Of a stretch of DNA of 64,000 bases, positions 8,409 to 17,446 are shown piece by piece (the stretch's first letter is position 1; every line of letters starts with the position of its first letter). The position numbers and the translations under genes are program-made. The DNA is taken from assembly GCA_014240065.1 (NCBI GenBank), contig JAAZXR010000009.1:1-64000 (forward strand). Direction: 5' to 3'. The notes under the pieces were generated by a model. That model was given only the letters and a program-made list of their open reading frames with translations. It did no database searches and was not told the origin of the DNA. This DNA comes from Myxococcales bacterium (GTDB lineage Bacteria; Myxococcota_A; Polyangia; Nannocystales; Nannocystaceae).

Positions 8409-8927
8409 CTAGTCGACCGTGTCGTACCCGGGATCGAGCTCAAACGACAAGTTCACCACGCGCGGCGGGCCGTCGTATTTCGGGTAGCCGACCTTGTACG
8501 CCACATCTCGAATGCACTTGGAGAGCCGCGTGTCCGTCTGGATCGCGTCGGGGAGGGTCACATTGACGCCCGCGGGACGCCCACGCTTCGGGTCCAGCTG
8601 CACCGCGAGGTAGGCCTCCCCCTCGAGCACGGCGTCGCTCTCCATTTTGGCGCGCGACTTGTGGGAGATGACGCAGCCGTCCATCTTCTCCAGCGAGGAT
8701 CCGAACGCGGTCTCGATGTCGTACTCATCGGGGAGCTCGGTCCCCCACTTGTTCATGTCGAACTCCATGTCCGCGTCGGGATCGAATTCAGCGATGTTCG
8801 CCTTCACGCTCCGCACGCGCTTTGAATCAAGCTCTGCGATTGGATTGAAGCCAGAGAGGTAGACCGCGCCGGCCAGCACGGCGACGCCTCCAAACACCAC
8901 GATGTTTAACTTGTTCGACTTCATCAT
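8409..8927 (-). CDS. Anchored periplasmic protein of unknown function
   Basis: 172 residues from the ATG at 8927, preceded by an AGGGGG ribosome site; a TTG at 8936 is the alternative. One N-terminal helix (IVVFGGVAVLAGAVYLSGF) anchors an acidic domain. The C-terminal part has two Cys, CVISH (about 84) and SKCIRDVAYKVGYP (about 141). The VxLPDAI...CIRDVAYKVGYPKYDGPPRVVNLSFEL stretch resembles TonB/AgmX-like C-terminal domains that myxobacteria use in envelope proteins, but the match is weak. It lies 128 bases upstream of the large membrane protein gene on the same strand. Confidence 0.6.
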   Translation of the reverse strand: MMKSNKLNIVVFGGVAVLAGAVYLSGFNPIAELDSKRVRSVKANIAEFDPDADMEFDMNKWGTELPDEYDIETAFGSSLEKMDGCVISHKSRAKMESDAVLEGEAYLAVQLDPKRGRPAGVNVTLPDAIQTDTRLSKCIRDVAYKVGYPKYDGPPRVVNLSFELDPGYDTVD

Positions 8928-9046
8928 CTGATTCAACCCCCTGTCCCAATGGACGCACCACCTTACGACCAGTTCCTACTTTTTGGGGGTTGTTGATTCG
9001 AACCGGTGAAGAAATGCGCTAAAACAACGGTCTACGCGAGCCCCAC

Positions 9047-9061
9047 GGAGGACGAGAGATC
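9047..9061 (+). promoter_or_regulatory. Possible ribosome site and AUC start for the rhomboid gene
   Basis: GGAGG (9047-9051) is followed seven bases later by ATC at 9059, in frame with the rhomboid gene. The frame is open back to the TAA at 9020-9022 and has no ATG, GTG or TTG before the TTG at 9134. Starting at 9059 would add QCASCG, the first half of the expected zinc ribbon. An ATC start is rare, so a base error or a variant start are both possible. Confidence 0.35.
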
Positions 9062-9133
9062 TCTGACCCTGATGCAAACAGCGAGCTAGGCCCGGTCTCC
9101 GCCCAGTGTGCCTCCTGCGGACTGAGCCCCCTC

Positions 9134-10330
9134 TTGGAGGTTGAGTTCATCCGAGACGAGGACGGAAGCTGGCTCATGAGCGACGGCGAGGACTCCGCAG
9201 CGCACCACGCCACGTCGCAGGTGCGCGCGGCGGTCCACATCGACGCGTGCCCCACATGCAACGGCGCGTGGTTTGACGCGGGTGAGCTCGACACGCTCGC
9301 GACCGACACCGAGGGCGACGAGACCAGTCTTGAAGCGGCCATCGGAGCTGAGCATGAGCTCTCCGAGCGCGTCTGCCCCCGTGGGCATGGCGCCATGAGA
9401 ACGCACCCTCTGAGCGCGGGCGCAGGGACGACCCCCGTAGAGCGTTGCGGGACCTGCCATGGCCTGTGGCTCGACGGTCACGAGCGGGCGAAGCTCGCGA
9501 AGCTGACGACCGCCGAAGGCCAGCGCGGGACGGCCGAGGACCTCGCGCGAAGAGGCGCGATCTATGCGATCCAGCTCCTCACGCAGCTCCCGGTCGAGGT
9601 CGACAACCCGAAGCGCGAGACCCCGTGGATCGTCTACGGGCTCTTGGCGGTCCTCACAGTCTTTTTTGGGCTCCAGACCTTGGAGGTCGTTCGACTTGAG
9701 GACTGCGACGTCATGTCTCGGGCGCGCGACGCCGGCGGTCGATGTCTGGCGCCGGTCGCTGGCGCCCTCCGCGACGATTTCGAGGCCCATGGGCTCGCGT
9801 CCATCGGCAGCGGCTCTGGCTGGACCCTGTTCACGTCCATGTTCCTCCACGGCACCTTCGCCCACCTGCTCGGCAATATGTACTTCCTGTACATCTTCGG
9901 CGACAACGTAGAGTCCCTGTTCGGCAAGCTGCGCTTTATTGGGATGTTCTTTTTGGCGAGCCTCGTCGGCGTCGTCGCGGAGGTGTTCTTGACGAGCGCC
10001 ACCGCGGATCCCATCGTCGGTGCCTCGGGCGGAATCGCGGGCGTGATGGCGGCCTACCTGTGGAGCTTCCCCCGCAACAAGCTATTCCAGATGATCCTCT
10101 TCGTGCAGGTGAAGCTGCCCGCGTGGACCTACCTGGTGTTTTGGATCGGATTTCAAGCGGTCATGGGCCTGTTCTCCGCGCAGACCCACGTCGCCTGGTA
10201 CTCCCACTTGGGCGGATTCCTCACCGGATTCGCGGTCACTCCCCTCGTGCTCAAATGGCGTCGTCGCCAGGTCGCCCTGAGCGTCGAACACCCCGCATCG
10301 CATCTCCTCCATCGCGCGAGCGCGAGCTGA
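9134..10330 (+). CDS. Rhomboid-family intramembrane serine protease with N-terminal zinc ribbons
   Basis: 398 residues from the TTG at 9134; the true start may be upstream at 9059 (see the separate site). The N-terminal third has zinc-ribbon motifs CPTCNGAWFDAGEL and CPRGHGAM...CGTCHGLWLDG, each ending in the WFD/WLDG signature of TFIIB-like ribbons. The rest is a rhomboid core with about six membrane segments. It has the loop/helix motif HLLGNMYFLYIFGDNVE, the catalytic GASGGIAG (Ser near residue 298 counted from 9134) and HLGGFLTG (catalytic His near 358). Rhomboids cleave substrates within the membrane. The ribbon fusion may bind a partner or nucleic acid. It is divergent from the anchored protein upstream and converges on yggX, only three bases away. 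Confidence 0.9.
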   Translation: MEVEFIRDEDGSWLMSDGEDSAAHHATSQVRAAVHIDACPTCNGAWFDAGELDTLATDTEGDETSLEAAIGAEHELSERVCPRGHGAMRTHPLSAGAGTTPVERCGTCHGLWLDGHERAKLAKLTTAEGQRGTAEDLARRGAIYAIQLLTQLPVEVDNPKRETPWIVYGLLAVLTVFFGLQTLEVVRLEDCDVMSRARDAGGRCLAPVAGALRDDFEAHGLASIGSGSGWTLFTSMFLHGTFAHLLGNMYFLYIFGDNVESLFGKLRFIGMFFLASLVGVVAEVFLTSATADPIVGASGGIAGVMAAYLWSFPRNKLFQMILFVQVKLPAWTYLVFWIGFQAVMGLFSAQTHVAWYSHLGGFLTGFAVTPLVLKWRRRQVALSVEHPASHLLHRASAS

Positions 10331-10333
10331 GGT

Positions 10334-10630
10334 CTAGCTCTTCGAGGGCTCATCCGAGGGCGCAGACCAAGCGGTCTCTGCGAGATCCCCCTCCTCAAAC
10401 CCGAAGAACACCTTCATTTGGTTCTCAAGAAACTCTCGCCCCTCCGCGGACTGGAGGTCGATGCGATAGGTGTTGATGTACCGTGGAGACTCTCTCAGCC
10501 ACATCTGCCACGCCTGCATGCTCACGCGATCGTAGAGCAGCTGGCCAAACTCCGTGGGAAACGGTTTAAACGGCAGCGCGGGCAGGTCTTGGTCGAGCTT
10601 GTTGCAGTGGACTGTGCGGGGCTGATTCAT
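10334..10630 (-). CDS. yggX: Probable Fe(2+)-trafficking protein YggX
   Basis: 98 residues, the usual size. The family pattern is complete: RTVHCNKLDQDLPALPFKPFP, GQLLYDRVSMQAWQMWL, INTYRIDLQSAEGREFLENQM and FFGF. The single N-terminal Cys (Cys9) is conserved in the family. YggX protects Fe-S enzymes and is implicated in iron handling under oxidative stress. The C-terminal tail is acidic and rich in Ser/Pro. It follows glyS on the same strand at about 80 bases, so cotranscription is possible but unproven. Confidence 0.95.
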   Translation of the reverse strand: MNQPRTVHCNKLDQDLPALPFKPFPTEFGQLLYDRVSMQAWQMWLRESPRYINTYRIDLQSAEGREFLENQMKVFFGFEEGDLAETAWSAPSDEPSKS

Positions 10631-10712
10631 GGGGTTGTTCCTTCGCTTGTCAACGTGAGCGTTCGCGGCTCTGGACGATTCGTAGTGTAACGGGCATCTC
10701 TATCGACGACCG

Positions 10713-12323
10713 CTAGGTCTTGGCGACGCGGGGTGAGGCGCCGCGGAGCGCGCCCATGATGACCCCCACCACCTCACTGATCGCGATTCGATCCTGCGAC
10801 TTGTCGTCACGATAGCGGATCGTCACGGTGTCGTCCTCAAAAGTTTTCTCGTCGACCGTAATGCAGTACGGCGTGCCGATCTCGTCGTGCCGCGCGTAGC
10901 GCTTGCCGATGGTGTGCTGCTCGTCGTAGCGCGCGTTGATTCCCGAGCGAAAGAAGTCTTGGGCGATCTCGCGGGCCTTCTCAGGCATCCCATCTTTTTT
11001 CACCAGCGGGAGCACCGCCACCTTGTACGGCGCGAGCCTCGGGTGCAAGCGCAGCACCGTGCGCCCCCCCTTCCCATCTGCGCCCGGCGCCTCTTCGTCG
11101 AAGGCGTTGCACAAGACGGCGAGCACGCCGCGTGTGGCACCGGCGGCGGGCTCGACCACGTGTGGCGTGTAGCGCCACCCCTTCTTCCCGGTCTCGGGGT
11201 TCGTGGCCTCGGGATCGAAGTAGTGCAGTTTCTTGCCCGACCCCTTCATGTGGGCGTTGAGGTCGTAGTCCGTGCGCGACGCGATCCCCTCGAGCTCATC
11301 CCAACCCCACGGGAACAGGTACTCCACATCCCAGCAGCCGTCGCTGTAGTGCGCGAGCTCATCGGACTCGTGGGCACGCAGGCGCAGCTTGTCCTCGGAG
11401 AGCCCGAGCGACGCCCACCACTTCATGCGCGCTTCTTTCCAGTAGTCGAGGTACTTGGGCCCCTCGCCGGGCGGTACGAAGTACTCCATCTCCATCTGCT
11501 CAAACTCGCAAGAGCGGAAGATGAAGTGCTCCACGGTGACCTCGTTGCGAAAGGACTTGCCCATCTGCGCGATCCCAAAGGGCACCTTCGACGACATGCT
11601 CTGCTGCACATTCCCGAACTGCACGAACATCGCCTGCGCCGTCTCTGGTCGCAGGTACACGGCGGAGTCCGCGATGACCGACTCCGCCCGCGCGCGCAAG
11701 GTAGCGTCATCAGCACCTTCCTCCACTGCGGTTTTGAGCGCGCCGATGAGCGCGTTCACAGGGTCGACGGGTCCGAGGCTGGTTCGGAACATCAAGTTGA
11801 ACTGCCGCTCTTCGCTCAAGTAGGGCGCCCCGCAGTTGCTGCACACGTAGCCGCGCTCGCCGCCCACAGCACCCACGAGCGACTTGCCGTCTCGGGTGAG
11901 GGATTGACCCAGCGTCTCGTTGGCCCGGGTCAGCGCCGCCTTCGCCTTGCCCTTGTCCCCCAAGGTGATGGGGGCCGGGGCTCCAGCCTCGAGCCGAGGC
12001 GCCTTGTCGGCTCGGAAGCGCTCTCCACAGAGCTTGCAGTCCACGAGCGGATCGCTAAAGGACGCGAGGTGTCCGCTGGCCTGCCACACCTTCGGATGCA
12101 TCATGATGGACGCGTCGAGACCAACGATGTCCTCGCGGGTGTGCACCATGGCCGTCCACCACTCGTTCATGAGGTTGCGCTTGAGCTCGACGCCCATGGG
12201 GCCGTAGTCGTAGGCGCTCCGCAAGCCCCCGTAGATGTCGGAGCTTTGGAACACAAAGCCCCGCCTCTTACAAAGAGAGACGATCTTCTGCATGACATCG
12301 GCGGTGGAGTCTGGTGCGCTCAT
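10713..12323 (-). CDS. glyS: Glycyl-tRNA synthetase, alpha2 class II type
   Basis: 536 residues from the ATG at 12323, preceded by GGAGGA at good spacing; an upstream in-frame start at 12365 lacks a site. It ligates glycine to tRNA-Gly. It is the single-chain eukaryote/archaea-like type rather than the alpha2beta2 GlyQ/GlyS pair. Signatures include IVSLCKRRGFVFQSSDIYGG, GPMGVELKRNLMNEWW, FNLMFRTSLGP, YLRPETAQ (class II motif 2 neighbourhood), GIAQMGKSFRNEV and the C-terminal anticodon-binding domain with IRYRDDKSQDRIAI. Internal CKLC and CSNC pairs suggest a zinc site. It is a stable housekeeping gene. Confidence 0.97.
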   Translation of the reverse strand: MSAPDSTADVMQKIVSLCKRRGFVFQSSDIYGGLRSAYDYGPMGVELKRNLMNEWWTAMVHTREDIVGLDASIMMHPKVWQASGHLASFSDPLVDCKLCGERFRADKAPRLEAGAPAPITLGDKGKAKAALTRANETLGQSLTRDGKSLVGAVGGERGYVCSNCGAPYLSEERQFNLMFRTSLGPVDPVNALIGALKTAVEEGADDATLRARAESVIADSAVYLRPETAQAMFVQFGNVQQSMSSKVPFGIAQMGKSFRNEVTVEHFIFRSCEFEQMEMEYFVPPGEGPKYLDYWKEARMKWWASLGLSEDKLRLRAHESDELAHYSDGCWDVEYLFPWGWDELEGIASRTDYDLNAHMKGSGKKLHYFDPEATNPETGKKGWRYTPHVVEPAAGATRGVLAVLCNAFDEEAPGADGKGGRTVLRLHPRLAPYKVAVLPLVKKDGMPEKAREIAQDFFRSGINARYDEQHTIGKRYARHDEIGTPYCITVDEKTFEDDTVTIRYRDDKSQDRIAISEVVGVIMGALRGASPRVAKT

Positions 12324-12495
12324 GATGGCTGTCCTCCGTCGGTGGACGGGCCGAACGAATAGCACACCCAGCGGCTCGTCGCCCCCGTGAGGTCGCAGCC
12401 GCCAATTTGGCGCTGCGCGCGGCTCCTTGGCCGTCCAAGCGCCGCTACGTGCGAAGCCCTGGGGTTGTTCTCCCCGGGTATGGACGACGTGCTGC

Positions 12496-12510
12496 GCCCG
12501 CCCAGCGGGC
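12496..12510 (-). terminator. Hairpin directly after the first GD-repeat lipoprotein gene
   Basis: GCCCGC (12496-12501) pairs with GCGGGC (12505-12510) around a three-base loop, ending one base from the stop codon. There is no U tract, so factor-independent termination is only tentative. Confidence 0.4.
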
Positions 12511-13353
<843 letters not shown>

Positions 13354-13567
13354 CTCTCGGACGGTAACAAGGAAACGTCCAACCAACCGTGAGCCCGGTA
13401 TAAATCAATGATCGCATCGATTCGACACACCCATGCCGGCGGGTCGGTTTATTGGTAGCGCCCGCCAATCGATTGGATCCACCATATTTCATGTACGGCG
13501 CCTGCTCTTCAGCTGCGTACGCGGCGCGCCCGCACCTCGTGACGAGCTGCGCCTGTCCAAGAACGAC

Positions 13568-13595
13568 GAAGGGGAGAACGCGTCGCGCTCTCCCC
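13568..13595 (-). terminator. Terminator downstream of GD-repeat lipoprotein paralogue 2
   Basis: GGGGAGA (13571-13577) pairs with TCTCCCC (13589-13595) over an 11-base loop. On the minus strand the stem is followed by a T-rich run (TTCGTCGTTCTT). It lies about 50 bases after the stop at 13648. Confidence 0.6.
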
Positions 13596-13647
13596 TCTCG
13601 GATCGTCGTCAGCGATGATCGGCGACGCAGGTCGCCTCGCCAACCCG

Positions 13648-14430
13648 CTACTTCTCGAAGTTGATGGAGCCCTCGAGCCCGGTCAACTTAAAGGTCACAT
13701 CGACGGGCACAGAGTCTCCCGCCGGAATCACCTCGTTCACCACTTCGGACGTGGTGTCATTCCACGTCACGCCCACAGAGACGTTCGGCACGTAGGTCAC
13801 TGTACCTTCTGGGAGAAGGCCAGGGAAGTCAAACGGAGCGGGAGCGCCACCATCAACGATGAGGTCGCCCGTGGCTTGAATCATCTGGATACCGGTCATC
13901 GCCCCGCCCGCGAGCGGAATCTGGACCTGAAAGTCCGGACCGCTGTTGGACAAGACAAAGTTCTGGATCGCGAGCTCCACAGAAACCAGCAAGGCACAGA
14001 CCGTGGGAGGGACGTCCTCAAGTTCAAGATCGACGATCATGAATCCGGCCGTGTCATCGCCGTTATCAACCACGCACAACTCTCCCCCTGTAACACCGAG
14101 GGAAAAGTCCAGCTCACAATTTCCGACGATGCCAGCATCCGCCGTCGCCGTCGTGCTCAACGTGTTCGCGGCGGCATCCCCAACGATCATCGGGAAGCAG
14201 TCGCCGTCTCCGTCTCCGTCTCCGTCTCCGTCTCCGTCTCCATCACCGTCGCCGTCCCCATCGCCGTCTCCGTCTCCGTCTCCGTCTCCGTCTCCATCGC
14301 CGTCGCCGTCACCGTCACCGTCACCGTCACCAGTTTCGTTGCCGCTGGTGTCATCAGAATCGGAGGAGCAGCCAGTCGCGACGGATATTGAGAGGGAGGT
14401 TACAAGACCAAGGAGCCAGAGCTTTTTCAT
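13648..14430 (-). CDS. GD-repeat lipoprotein, paralogue 2
   Basis: 260 residues. The signal peptide is MKKLWLLGLVTSLSISVATGC, with Cys21 as the lipidation site. Short Ser/Asp-rich sequence leads into a Gly-Asp tract of about 40 residues (bases 14201-14331). The C-terminal domain has NCELDFSLGVTGGELC, CALLVSVELAIQNFVL, FPGLLPEGTVTYV and VTFKLTGLEGSINF, matching paralogue 1 at the same order and spacing. It is a predicted beta-rich extracytoplasmic domain of unknown role. A terminator-like hairpin lies just downstream, so it is probably transcribed apart from paralogue 1. Confidence 0.85.
   Translation of the reverse strand: MKKLWLLGLVTSLSISVATGCSSDSDDTSGNETGDGDGDGDGDGDGDGDGDGDGDGDGDGDGDGDGDGDGDGDGDGDCFPMIVGDAAANTLSTTATADAGIVGNCELDFSLGVTGGELCVVDNGDDTAGFMIVDLELEDVPPTVCALLVSVELAIQNFVLSNSGPDFQVQIPLAGGAMTGIQMIQATGDLIVDGGAPAPFDFPGLLPEGTVTYVPNVSVGVTWNDTTSEVVNEVIPAGDSVPVDVTFKLTGLEGSINFEK
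14201..14331. repeat. Six-base tract encoding Gly-Asp repeats
   Basis: Minus-strand unit GACGGN, about 22 copies, mixing GGA, GGC and GGT codons. It is the longest complete GD tract in the window. Confidence 0.9.
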
Positions 14431-14593
14431 GCGCAGACGGTACCAGACAGGGGCATCTGCCGCGAACCGAAGGGCGCGGAAAATGTGCGGCGAAGGGCGT
14501 TCCGACGTTCAGTGCTTCGCGGTGTCAACCGGGGCCAAGAACGCGGATGATGCGCAGACGCGCTCCCGGCCCATCTGCGGGGGCCGAAGCGCG

Positions 14594-15544
14594 CTACATG
14601 CAGGTCTCAGGAATCGATGGAATTCGAGTGGCGGTGAAGCCCACCACCATGTCAAACGCGGGCTCCCCGAGCAGCGTCGTGCAGTTTTCGGAGGTGTTGA
14701 TTCCGCTGAGCAAGGAGCCGAGCGGGAGCCCTCCAGGCATGCAGCCTTCGCAGCTCGGGGGTACGGGGAGCGAGGGGTCGCACGCGCCAATGCACGAGCA
14801 GAGGCTGTCCGCGTCGGCCTCGGACAAGCAGCCGGTCAAGGTTCCGGAGGCGAGTTGCCCGTCCTCTGCGAGCGAGAACTCCGCGACAACTCCGCGCAGC
14901 GGGACGGCGTCGGGGCGCTCGTCCACGGTGCAACTGAACGGCGTGCCGTCGTCATCCTCTGCGTAGATATAAAAAATTTGCGAGGGGTCGCTCCCGAAAC
15001 TAAACGTCCCGAATCCTGGCGTGGAACCCGCCGCGCTGCACGTGCCCGCGTCGGTGTTCGGCACCCATGTCGTGACCGAGGCATCAAAGGTGATCGGGAC
15101 CTCCATGGCGATGGTGTCTGGTTGCGCACACAAGTCCGAGTCAGAGGCCCCTACCCCCGAGCTAATGACCATGGTCCCCGTGCCCGCCGCCTCGTCAAGC
15201 TCCGTGACGTTTGCCAGGATATTGAGCTTGTGGTTTTTAATGTCAGCGCTCCAAGCCTGCTCCAAAAGCCCCGCCTGAATGTTGGTGCCGTCCGCGTCAC
15301 CAAGCCCTTGAATGTCGATGCAGTCGAAGCGGTAGGACGCAGGGAACGACGTGTCGCCGTCACCGTCGCCGTCGCCGTCACCGTCACCCGCAGTATCCAT
15401 GCTGCCGCCGGAGCTTGGGAGCTGACCCGTCTCGCTGTCGGCGTCTCCACCACACCCGAAACCCAACGAGAGTCCCGTGACGAGCGCGAGCGCGCTGAGC
15501 AGGCGATGGCAGGACTGTGGATGGCGAAACAGGACAGTATTCAT
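14594..15544 (-). CDS. GD-repeat lipoprotein, Cys-rich, unknown function
   Basis: 316 residues from the ATG at 15544. The signal peptide ends in lipobox LGFGC. A short linker and a short GD tract (bases 15354-15388) follow. The globular part of about 240 residues is not an obvious copy of its two neighbours. It has FDCIDIQGLGD near the start, a central TFDASVTTWVPNTDAG region, and a Cys cluster (CLSEADADSLCSCIGACDPSLP and CEGC) near the end. Similar proteins recur in Nannocystis-type genomes as hypothetical lipoproteins. It is divergent from the FadL-type gene at 15693, with 148 bases between starts that contain two inverted repeats. Confidence 0.8.
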   Translation of the reverse strand: MNTVLFRHPQSCHRLLSALALVTGLSLGFGCGGDADSETGQLPSSGGSMDTAGDGDGDGDGDGDTSFPASYRFDCIDIQGLGDADGTNIQAGLLEQAWSADIKNHKLNILANVTELDEAAGTGTMVISSGVGASDSDLCAQPDTIAMEVPITFDASVTTWVPNTDAGTCSAAGSTPGFGTFSFGSDPSQIFYIYAEDDDGTPFSCTVDERPDAVPLRGVVAEFSLAEDGQLASGTLTGCLSEADADSLCSCIGACDPSLPVPPSCEGCMPGGLPLGSLLSGINTSENCTTLLGEPAFDMVVGFTATRIPSIPETCM

Positions 15545-15555
15545 GCCGCGAACTG

Positions 15556-15579
15556 TATCACGCCTCGTACGCTGTGATA
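15556..15579. promoter_or_regulatory. Inverted repeat TATCAC-N12-GTGATA in a divergent intergenic region
   Basis: Six-base arms at 15556-15561 and 15574-15579 lie just upstream of the Cys-rich lipoprotein start at 15544. The spacing would suit a dimeric regulator on one face of the helix. No regulator is assigned. Confidence 0.35.
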
Positions 15580-15612
15580 GCCTCCACCGGTCCTGAACGC
15601 CTCGTGCGATCG

Positions 15613-15649
15613 CATGGACGGAGGGTTTTGTCGACGTTGACCGTCCATG
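15613..15649. promoter_or_regulatory. Nine-base inverted repeat upstream of the FadL-type gene
   Basis: CATGGACGG (15613-15621) and CCGTCCATG (15641-15649) are perfect arms separated by 19 bases, ending 43 bases before the plus-strand start at 15693. It could be an operator for the divergent pair or a 5' leader hairpin. Confidence 0.45.
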
Positions 15650-15692
15650 GATCCGAACGCCGTCCCCCTTCGAAAACGCTGAAAGTCTCTGT

Positions 15693-17366
15693 ATGCCGCC
15701 GAATTCTTCCTCGCGTCCTCGCCCACGCCTCCCGGTATTTACCCGCACCTGCGTTGGAGCTGCGGTCGCCAGCGCGCTGGTCTTGACGAGCGCTCCCGCG
15801 CAGGCGGGCGGCTTCGAGGTCGCGGGTCCAGGCGCGCGCGCGCTCGGGCGTGGCAACGCCTACGTCGCGGGTGCGAAGGACCTCTCCGCCATCTATTACA
15901 ACCCCGCGCTGCTCGCGAAACAACGGGGCACGCGAGTGATGCTGAGTCACAGCCTGATTTGGCATCAAATGGAATACACGCGGGCCCCGCTCTCCGACTA
16001 TTGGGTGGATCCCCAAACTGGCGAGGCCCTGGGTGGCACCACCTTCGACCCGGTGAAGAACCAGACGCCGCTGTTTGCCCTCGGAGGGTTCGGCGTCATC
16101 TCCTCCGATTTCGGCCTCGACAATTGGACCTTCGCCGCCGGCGTGTTCGGCCCCCACGCCGTGGGGAAGGTGAAGTATCCCGAGTACGGACCGCAGTCCT
16201 TCCTCCTCACCGAGATGGACACCATCGTTTTGTACTATTCGCTCGCGGCTGCCTGGAAACACAAGAGCGACAAGTTTGGAATTGGCGCGACGCTGCAGTG
16301 GGCGGACATGCCGTACCTGAGCTACTCCCTCGGCGTCGACAGCTCGCTGCTCTCCGATACAAATCCAGACAATGGCGTGGACGCCTCCATTTTCTCCCCG
16401 CTCCCGGATGGCAACGGCACGCAGCTTGTCACCAAACTCAACCTTCAAGATCGGTTCGCGTTCACCGCGATTTTGGGCGCGTGGTACCGGCCTCACCCCT
16501 CGGTGGAGCTGGGGTTCGGGGGTCGCGTGGTGCCCGTCATCTTCCGCCCGGAGGGCGTCAAGAAGGGCTCCAAAAAGCCTTTTCTCGCCGGCAAGGGCAC
16601 CTGGGAAGGCTCGCTCGAGACCGACAAGGACACGCTGGTCTCGGAGAGTTGCGACGCCGACCCGGTGACCGGGGACGACATCAACTGCCGCCCAACAAGC
16701 GCGAGCATGGACAAGCTCGTCATGCCCATCGAGCTTCGCGTCGGCGCGCGGTACATCAAGATCAAGGGGGACCGCGAGCTGTTCGATGTGGAGCTCGACG
16801 TTCAATATGAGAACTGGTCCGCCAACCAGTCCTTTGACATCACCTTCGACGGCGCCATCAACGGGATCCCGATCGCGCCGGTCTCGATCGGCAAAAACTT
16901 TAAGGACACCGTCGCGATCCGTACCGGCGGCGACTACAACCTCCTCGACGGTCACCTGACGCTGCGCGCCGGCGGATTCTTTGAGACCGCCGCCTCCCCC
17001 GACGGCTACGCCCACCTCGACATCCCGAGCTTCATGCGCGGTGGTTTGAGCGCGGGGCTGAGCGGACAATTCCGCGGCGTCGGACTCAACGTGGGCTACA
17101 TGCACGTGTTCCAAGAGACCATCGAGACCGATGAGGCGACCGCCAAGCTCTATCAAATTCGCGCGGTCCGCCCCTGCCCCGACTACTGCGCCGGTGAGAA
17201 CGGCGTGCGATCCAACGCGGGGACCTTTAAGTCGAGCTTTGACATCTTCGGCGCGAGCGTCGAATTGTTGTGGGAAGAGATGCTCTACGGCGACAAATGG
17301 CTCGAGCGGCGCGCGGAACGCAAAGCCGCACGCAAGGCCAAGAAATCGCCTGCTTCTCAGTTGTAG
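15693..17366 (+). CDS. Outer-membrane transport protein, OmpP1/FadL/TodX family
   Basis: 557 residues. A long signal peptide (cleavage near APAQAGG) exposes the FadL N-terminus GGFEVAGPGARALGRGNAYVAG...SAIYYNPALLA. In FadL this region forms the hatch inside the 14-strand barrel. FadL proteins carry hydrophobic compounds such as long-chain fatty acids across the outer membrane. The barrel is longer than the usual 430-480 residues, with extended loops around 220-330 and Cys pairs (ESCDADPVTGDDINC; CPDYC) near 325 and 500. The C-terminus is basic and lacks the usual terminal Phe. It heads a plus-strand group with the M1 peptidase and a small exported protein. Confidence 0.88.
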   Translation: MPPNSSSRPRPRLPVFTRTCVGAAVASALVLTSAPAQAGGFEVAGPGARALGRGNAYVAGAKDLSAIYYNPALLAKQRGTRVMLSHSLIWHQMEYTRAPLSDYWVDPQTGEALGGTTFDPVKNQTPLFALGGFGVISSDFGLDNWTFAAGVFGPHAVGKVKYPEYGPQSFLLTEMDTIVLYYSLAAAWKHKSDKFGIGATLQWADMPYLSYSLGVDSSLLSDTNPDNGVDASIFSPLPDGNGTQLVTKLNLQDRFAFTAILGAWYRPHPSVELGFGGRVVPVIFRPEGVKKGSKKPFLAGKGTWEGSLETDKDTLVSESCDADPVTGDDINCRPTSASMDKLVMPIELRVGARYIKIKGDRELFDVELDVQYENWSANQSFDITFDGAINGIPIAPVSIGKNFKDTVAIRTGGDYNLLDGHLTLRAGGFFETAASPDGYAHLDIPSFMRGGLSAGLSGQFRGVGLNVGYMHVFQETIETDEATAKLYQIRAVRPCPDYCAGENGVRSNAGTFKSSFDIFGASVELLWEEMLYGDKWLERRAERKAARKAKKSPASQL

Positions 17367-17446
17367 ACGCGCGCGCGCACGCCCGGCGCCGCCCGCCAAC
17401 TTTCCCCAAAAGCGTCCGCGGGACGTGATAGGTTTCGCGCCTCGTG

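Noticed and set aside
8990-9010. GATTCGAACC resembling a tRNA T-loop
   Set aside because: No matching T stem, anticodon arm or acceptor stem can be drawn around it on either strand.
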